Source: Isoperla grammatica
Taxonomy: Eukaryota; Arthropoda; Insecta; Plecoptera; Perlodidae
Length of the DNA: 64,000 nt
NCBI GenBank assembly: GCA_945910005.1
Contig: OX246745.1
Location: 12,451,706-12,515,705 of the forward strand
Reading direction: 5' to 3'
The notes beneath the pieces are model-generated. The model was not told the origin of the DNA. It saw only the letters and a list, made by a program, of their open reading frames with translations, and did not search any database. Positions 41,101 to 50,100 of this stretch are shown one piece after another (positions within the stretch are counted from its first letter, which is position 1; every line of letters begins with the position of its first letter). The position numbers were made by a program, and so were the translations under genes.

Positions 41101-44100
41101 ATATTTCATCATTCAGTAAGTTATACGAGTTCAGACATCATTACATATTTTTATTTTTTATGAATATTTTGTTTCATACACAACAATGCTACATAATACT
41201 TAATGCAAATTCGAGTGATTTTTTCAACCACAATTTCACCTGGCGTCGTTAATCAATACACTTCATCAAAAACTGTTCACGGCATTCGGAATTTAAATAA
41301 TGAGCATACATTCAAACCTGAGTCAAGTTACAGATTACCACAAGTACTGTATGTATTTACTAGAATGTGAAACACAACACAACGGCTACATTGAGAGTAA
41401 CTGTAATGAGAGTAGCTGCTTGCTGGAGTTTTGCCTGCTATACCCTTCATTGACATACTGTGGTCTACATATTGCAGTAGACATGTTCCAAAAGCATAAT
41501 AACAGTCGGGCATAGATCTCAAAAGAAAAAAAATGCTTCTGTTGACGACTTATTTATTCCTGCCGACCCTTTATTTGTTGTTGAAGGACGTGCCAAGTGC
41601 GTGCGAGGGATTGAGAATCAGGTAGCTCAATTATCCTGCCGACTGTGAAGGCTCGGAGGAATGTATCAACCCATTCCATCGCATCACATTTACAAGTAAA
41701 TTAAGGTTGTCACGGGTACAGTATATTACATACGTACCAAATAACACATTGTAGATTATAGAAGGAGAATGAAGGTACCAGTATTGATCGACAACTTACA
41801 CAAAATATCTTATGTACTTAAATTGAACTTGAACCTTTCAATTGCACTTACACAACATGTTAACTTGTTTCAAGGTTCACCTCTCACGTGATGAATTATT
41901 TTATAGGAAATACTCCCTTACTAGCTAAATAAATCATCTCTTGATATATGTGTTTAAAAGAATGTGTAAAATAGATAACAAAAAAATGTGATGAAAAAAG
42001 GTTACCAAATAAATGATATCAACAAAAATATTATTTTTTGTGATTTGACAAGTTGTTTCCTAAAAAAATCCCATATCTATCCCTAAATAAATGATATCTC
42101 TTGTAGTATGTTTACAAAATAATTTAACTGGAAGGAAGTTACCAGGCAAATGGTAAAAAATGAGAGAAGAACTGATTTTCTATAGGTAAATATATATATT
42201 TCTGAGGTTTCGGTCATTTTGTTTGACGAGTTTGCTATCGGCAGTCGGCTCCACAAAAGCAGGGGTAAGGAAAACATGAAGAGTTTTGAGAGGTTATCAA
42301 CCAAAATCCACCATACTCTTTTTGGACAAAACAAATTTATATCTTATTGTAGTTTGCACCCCGGTTTTACCAGTTTCAATTCTCCATTGAATGAGTGACC
42401 TACGTATACTCTAGTAAATACTGTCAACTTATTATTAAAATCGATTTTTTAAATCACTACGTACATTATATAAAGAACACTTTCCTCCATCATAATACTA
42501 TGAAGCACAACTCGAATGTTAATGACAATCGTTCTTTTTCTGTAGGCCTACTTTGCCATAGACCCGTTTATTTGTGGAATAATGCTTGACGAGATTAAGA
42601 CTCAGCCACGGTATGTTCACTACGGGAATGCTGTTACCTGGCTGTTTGTAGCAGTTGCTAACATCCGGTAAGCTCCACGGGCCAGGGTGGCTAACGTTGT
42701 CGGGCCCAATGTTTACGCCGCGTACAGAAAACTTGTACATAAGGGTCGATCCTTCCGACTCGCAGTCGGGGATAGGAATCTGGGAAGAAGTATCTGAAAC
42801 ATAAGTCATTTATATTGTAATGAAATGGTGATTGTTTGGTGGAATCTCATTTTCAATTTCTAGTCCTTTCAGTTTCTACTAAGATAATTTAGAGGATTTT
42901 GTAGCATCTACATATCACATCCAAAACCGAAAAAACAGCTTTAGTTGTTGTACACTTTTAATGGAAAATGAGAACGTTATTCATGTCCAAGTAAGTATAG
43001 AATTGAAATTCTGCAACACTAAAATGATTCACGAGCACAAAGGTAAACCTTGGGTTTGGTTTTCTAGGGTATTTAGAGAGATGTTGATAGAAAATAATAC
43101 AGTAATACATAAAAAGATTATTAATAAACTTGTATAGATATCTGAGTACATGTCTTTTCATATGGAAATAAAGTGAAACCGATGCACCGTTGATTTACCT
43201 GACGTGACGTAGAAGAATTGTGAAGTATTCAATCCGTCGCCCTCTTGAACCACCATCACTTGGTAAGTATTCAAGAAGCCAGCAGAGTGGGCAGGTGGCT
43301 GCCACGACACCAACACTTGAGATGAGTTGAGGAAGCGAACAAGGGGACGGTCCATTCTGTCTGGGCCTACATAATTCAACTCACATTAGTTTCTACTCAA
43401 CCTTGCCAATACCCACAGTGTGTCCATATTGAAATTATATATATATGTCAAACACCCTTATCCAACATTCGTCGGGTTGGGGGGTGACAAGTCACCAGTT
43501 TCTCGGGCTATCTTCTAGTGCTTGCTAGCCAGGCTCATCACCTCATCTTCTTTTATAAGGGGCTTTTTTTTCTATAAATTTTCTAAGGGGCAAAATTTGT
43601 AGGGGTCTGAGATTATGTTTTTTTCTAAGTCACAGATCTTTTAAAAGCAATCCTAACAGGAATGTTAGTCACAAATAATTGTATGAAGCAGGAAACTAGT
43701 GTTTAGTAGTTTTGATATTGTTTGATTTCAGTTGAAATAGAAACACAATTTGAGTTTTTTTAAATTACAATAAGATTAGGTCTATAGATGGCAAGAGCTA
43801 ATTGCAAGAACATTTCAAGTGGAACATTTGCAATCTGTGGATATAAAAGTACGATGTTGAGCAAATTGCATTACTGTATTATAAGACACAAATGCACTGT
43901 ACACAATTTTTCACTGCTAAGAATTTCGTACGTCTGGGCACATTTATTGTTCAAGCTATAGGCCTACGTCAAATTTCTAATTGTGGTGGCCACAAATTTT
44001 TACTTCTTGTGTTCATTATCCCTAGTAACAGATCTGTCACTGCATGCAGTAACCATTATCCATACAAGGTTAATTTGCATAGAGAAAAACATTCATCCAG

Positions 44101-47100
44101 AACTTTTTAATAAATCAAAAGTCATTTTGTAAAGCTTTAGAATTTGCATTTCCTTTTTGGTGGCATAATGTTTGCATGTCACCAGTATCTAACATGTGGA
44201 TGCCAGGGCACCAGCTAGTAACACTCTTTAGTAGGCCTCAATTGTAGCCTCGTATGTTATCTTTGAGCCACCAAACACACGTTTCACTATGCTATGTAAC
44301 TTACAAATCGTGTTCTAAAACCTCAAAAGAATAAAAAAAAACACGACTGTAGCTTGCGGGGGTTAAAGAACATGGTACGATTATTCTAATATCAAGGTTG
44401 TAACAGTTGCACTTACTTCCTATCTCCGTAAGCACAACCACAGGGTTGGACTGCTTGGAGCAAGTGACCGTGCAAGCGGTAACACTGACGGTGTAGTTAT
44501 TGTAGCTCCGCAGGTTCATCAGCTGTAGACGATTATTGGGCAGCTCCACCCTCTCTCTATGATCGTTGTAATAGACTTCATAGAACCGCAGCACACCGTT
44601 GATCTGTGCTGGAGGTTCCCACGATACCATCATAGACGCATTGGTTATGTCGGTGACCTTCACTTCCTTGGGTTGTTCGGGGGCAGCTTCCAAGGTCGTG
44701 TTGTACAGCGGATCGCTCTCCAGTCCGACTCCGTTCTTGGTTTCCACGGCGACGGCCACCATGTAGGTCGTGTAAGGTTTCAGGCCCGTCACCTTCCCGT
44801 GGATGGTCGACGGATCGCCCAGTATAGTCGTGTTCATCACCGGCTCGCGGCACGTCAAGTTATAGGGCGACGAGATCGGACAGAAGTAGATGCGGAAGCC
44901 GGTCACCATGCCCACTCGATCGGAGCAGTCGAGTTTCCATCCGACTTCGATGAAAGTTGGACCTATTGAATTTATCCAAACGTTCTTCATCCTACCGACA
45001 ACTGGAAAAGAAAATTGCATTGTTAAACATGTTGTTGTTTTCTTATGCCCGCATCTCACTTCACGGAGTCATCATGCGTCTAGCAGCCCAGTAGAGAAAC
45101 GCCTCCTTTTCAAATCTATCCATGCCCTTCGGCATCTCGTCAATCACTTCTTTAAGTTTAGTGCATATGTGTAGGTGTCGTCTATCCTGCACTCCATCCC
45201 CACACAATCTGCACATGTCTGACTCCATAATTCCAAACCTATGGAGATGTTTTGCCAGCAAGTCATGCCCCGTCTCTAGTCTAAACATGAGCCACACAAA
45301 TATTCATAAATTATTATGACTCAATAATTATAACTCAATTAAATTGATTGTATTTGAATTGCGTTCTATAGTCGTTAAATAAGAGTTTGGAAATATTCAA
45401 TTGAAGCAGTAGGCCTAAGTCATCAAATGGTAGTCACACAAAACAGGAGAAGTACATATAAATGGTGAAGTGCACTGCATGTAGGCCTACGTATGTAACG
45501 AACATGCATGACAACTGACAATCTCGGTAACGATATTCTAGAAATGTGCGCGATAGCCACAAGCAAAAGATATAACCTATGATTCACACTCGAATTGTTA
45601 ATCTGACATAACTTTTTATTGTAATTACAATATTTAATTTACAATTACGTATTCATGTTCCTGCCAAAGAAATTCATAGTCAATGTCAACTGAGAAATGT
45701 TGCTTACTTATTAAGCAGATCTAATTTTCTAATTTGTCTAGATTCAACAAATATTTTTACTCACCCTTGTCATGGATAACTGTGCAAGAGGCCCACACCA
45801 TACCACTGCTAGCATATTTTGTGTTGGCAGATATTGCAAACTGGTATATTTTGTTATCAAGAACTGTTATTTGCTTGACAGTCGTTTCCTTTGGAACGTG
45901 CGTCCAGTTTAGAAAACCCTAAAACAAAGAAATCATTATTAAACACAAACCAATGCATTAGTTACACCGATTGATTGATAACTCAGTCAAGTGTGTTTAG
46001 CTTACAGTGCACTGGTATGGGCGATCTCGTTCATTGTCACACCAGAAGATAGTGTAACTTTCGATTGTAAAATTGCTTGGCTTGGGTGCTTTCCACGACA
46101 CCTCGTACGTTAAATCGTTGAACGCAATTTTGGTGAAGGAGAGCGGCTCTGGGGGACCTTAAACATAAACAATATGTCAATATACAGTTGGTATAATATA
46201 TCAGAGACTGAACAAAACATTTTCATTGTGAAAATGGTTACAATTATTATGCTATTCTGATGTCTTTGTGATCAAGTCGCTGATAAAGTAATTGTTTTGT
46301 GTGGGTGGGCCGCACGAACACATGTCCCACAAGCAACTACTGTCCAGTTAACTAGTCCTAGGGATCACTGAATTATTGTGGACAATATTTGTATGCAGCC
46401 ACTGATTTAAGGTAGTAAATGGGTTGAGATTTTAATACTGTTTTGATTACAATAATATTTTAGAGGGAAGTGTATAAAGATATTAAGCAGACTAAGCCTA
46501 TTGCCTTGCTTGTATTGGCCAATATAGTTAAGTAAAGACATGTCAGGTGAATATACTTACTTTCCATTCGGCTGGGAATGTACACAACAGCTTTATCGCG
46601 AGAAGGACCCTCTTGATTGGCAGATACGATGACAAATTTGTGGCTATTGAATTCAATTCCCTTTATCATTGCATATGCTTTAGACGAGTCGTTCGGTGTA
46701 ACCAAACTGAAATGAGCACAGGTGAGATTAGTCCAATTAAATAAATAAACAAGGGCTATTGAAGTACTATGACGAAATAAAAACTCATAATATTCTTGAA
46801 CCTATCACAAACTCATTTTCAGTAATGCTACTAGATTAAATTCATGCTTCTAAACAATTTTTTGAATATATGTGGCCTACATATTATATTCAAAAAATTG
46901 TTCAGAAGCATGAATTTAATCTAGTATCATTACTGAAAATGAGTTTGTGATACAACAGAGGCACAACAATCACACTGCTACTCTCATTTGTCTTCTGATC
47001 TCAAAAGCAATCAAGAACTGCCGTCGCAGCGAGATGAACATACACGAAATGTTTCTGTGTAGCTGAATTGCAGTTGAATAGAGCTCAGACGATCCGGATT

Positions 47101-50100
47101 CTCAAATTTACTGTAATAACATTTCAGCACATGTATCTCTCTCTATTTACCACATATGTAAGACATCTGAACGTAAAGAATCCGACCACAATTTTCCAGC
47201 ATTTGCACCATTGTAAAAAATAAAAGTTGTAAATGGAAGTATTCACTAGGAGAGGAGTTAACATAATCGACCGTTCAAAGCTCTTAAAGAAGGATTTATG
47301 AGCTCCTTTTAGCTACTGTGAGGTGTGACTGCCTTTGGTCACCGATCTAGCCTAATCAATCGCTTCAATGGTCAGTATTGACATTACTTACTGTTCTCTC
47401 CCGCTCTCATCCACCCTGTACACACGGTACACGAAGTGGTCCCCGTTCTGCAAGTTTTCGGGTATATGTTGCCAATAAAGATAAACATCGCGATATGGCA
47501 ACCCTCCAGACACTTCAAAACTGCCGATATCCGTTTTCGGTGCAGACCCAGGAACTGAAAAACAACACAATTCCATCATATTACAGTTGTCACATTTTTA
47601 GTAATATTCAAGAATTAGACTAGTAATGGAATAAATGTTTCCTTAAATCAATACTTGATGGTGACATTTTCATGTTGTAATTCCCTGTAATGTAGGGTAC
47701 ACCACCTAACCTGGGCAACTTGATGTGGCAAAAGGGAAACCTTTATTTTACAGCCTGTTAGCAAAATTCAGAAAGGTAGTAATTGGTTTAAGTTTAGTTT
47801 GAAATAAACTTCTAAAATGTTAAACTAAAATTCGAACTTCATGCATTTTTTTGTCGAGTCAAATGACAGCAGAAAATAATATACAAATAATTATATAAGA
47901 TTACAATAAAACCTCTTTACAGCTTAAGATGCGTACCTGTTGGCTTCGTTTTGACGGTGAGGTTTGCAGGGATGGACCACTTGTCATTACCAATGGGCGC
48001 AACAGCAGACTTCATGTAAACCTTTATGTCGTAATGCGTGTTCGCGTATTTAAGACCGGTAATGTTCAAGACATGCATTGGTGCCTTGACATTCAAATGA
48101 TTCGTATTGAATTCTTCCCAGTGGTCTCTGGAATCCCACACCGATTGATACTTGACTTTGTGCACTATTCCGGGCGGAAAGCTCACCATCTCGGTAGGAA
48201 CTCTCCATGCCATACACACACTTTCAGAAGTTTCATTTAATAATGAGAGATTGAATGGCGAGTTGGGAATAACTGAAACAAAACAGATTTAGGTTAATGC
48301 ATTACTGTGAATAAATGTTTCTAGCTAGAATGGCAATGGTTCACAACTTCACATTCATATTTGTATTGGTATGTAGAGTACACACACAAATTGACATGGA
48401 TTAAAACAGCTTTGTCCATCATTTGCACAGTTTTTGTAAATATTTAGTGTGCATGTGTAGGCAACATGCTTCTTCTCAGCTTATTTTAATGATCATATGT
48501 AGTGTGTCCATTCACCCAGTGATTCTGCTACTTTTGACCAAGATATACATAAGAAAAGTACCCTACCTGGGACACATCAACACTAACCGTGATGGAACTG
48601 TCATAAAATATGAAGTTAACAATGCAATGACAGTAGCATAACTGAACAACAATAGTCAAATTGATATTCGAATTTAATAATACACCAAAAAATAATTGAC
48701 TAAGCAGCTGTAGTGTGACTGCAATCCCAGACTGTTTCACTATGTTCATGTGTATGCCAGACTGCATAGATCGACTAGCAATCAACAGATCTCCCTGGAA
48801 GAGATAGCTTACCATGAGAGTAGTGATGGAACTTGATGAAGGGAAAAGCAACAATGCCCAAGACATTTTCACCGGTTATTGTAAAATAGTAGTATTCATA
48901 TGGTTGCCGGTAATGAGGGTCCGTGCTCAAGTCCCAGAAACACTTGTCTTCCTTCACATCCAAGCCTTCTGGACAAATGTAGTTGGCTCTGAAAGATAAA
49001 ACCATTTCTTCATTAGGACATGTATTTATCATTCAAAATACAGTACATAGCTTCTTCACGTTCAGAACTACCGAGTAGATCTAAAATCATTATCCAGGCT
49101 GCTAATATAAATTTGTATTTATAATTATTATGGGGAAGTATTCCCGTGAAGATAAGGTAAGTTATTAGTATTTGGTTTAAAATGCGAGTTTTACTGTTGC
49201 ACAAAATCTGAGATTCCAATTAAAAGTTTGGTTTTTTAATGTCACATTAGCTTTATATTTTATTTTTATATCTTCCATAGTAATATAATGCTACTCAGTT
49301 GTTTTATGCCTGGCTATGGCTATGTTTAGTTTTGTTTTCTGTCGAAGTTAGAAGTATCAATCGCACAACTTGTACAACTATCATACGTACCTTCCTCCTG
49401 CGCGCCCAGGTAATCGAAGACGCAATGTGTAAGTCGTCTTCACGTAGTTCAATGGTTTTCTCCAAGAGCACGTCAAATTTTCCCAATTACGTGAAATACA
49501 TTCAAAGTTCAGAACTTCTTGAGGTTTAACTGCAAAACGAAACACAATCTAAACACGTGCACAGCTAAGTTACAACACGAAAACTTACAAAATTACATTT
49601 CAACCAAGACCTGTAAGATCCTCTGATTGACAATCCTGACAAGAACAAAATAATGGAAAACGACAATGATTGATTGATTGGAGACCACAAGTTAATTAGC
49701 ACTGTCAATGTGGTCACGGGTGTGAAATGATATTGAATAGTCGAACCCCCACCTTCACCTCACTCTTTCTCTCTACCTCCCAGTCTTTCTCAATTCGTTA
49801 ACAGTATCGTAGTTTTATTTCTATGCAAGTCACGTGAATTGTGAGTTGTTTGACACAATAAGTTCACTCTTTCATTTTTTGGTGTTACTACTGAGGATTA
49901 CTAAATGTCATAGTTAAATAATACTTACATGCTACTGCCACACTATTGAGGCAAACAGGAACTAATTCTTTAGCATTGTCACTCGAGTGTAGTTTACAAT
50001 AATACATGCTCTTCGAAGCTGGTGGTAGTTCCACGTAAAGCCGTATTGTCGTACTATTAACAATAGTAACAAATTCAGATGGCACTGGTTTGTCATTGTG

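Larger units (their letters stand above)
37598..42637. other. Receptor intron 12 (5 kb)
   Basis: The largest intron separates the ectodomain exons from the membrane exon. It holds a hAT MITE (38488-38893), a possible DNA transposon with ACACGCAT ends (39393-40070), an AT tract (40456-40475) and a tRNA-like SINE (about 40690-40800). Nothing else is recognised. Confidence 0.6.

Noticed and set aside
44559..44969. 136-codon plus-strand frame and 91-codon minus frame
   Set aside because: Antisense and shifted-frame shadows of receptor exon 10, which shows clear fibronectin III motifs.
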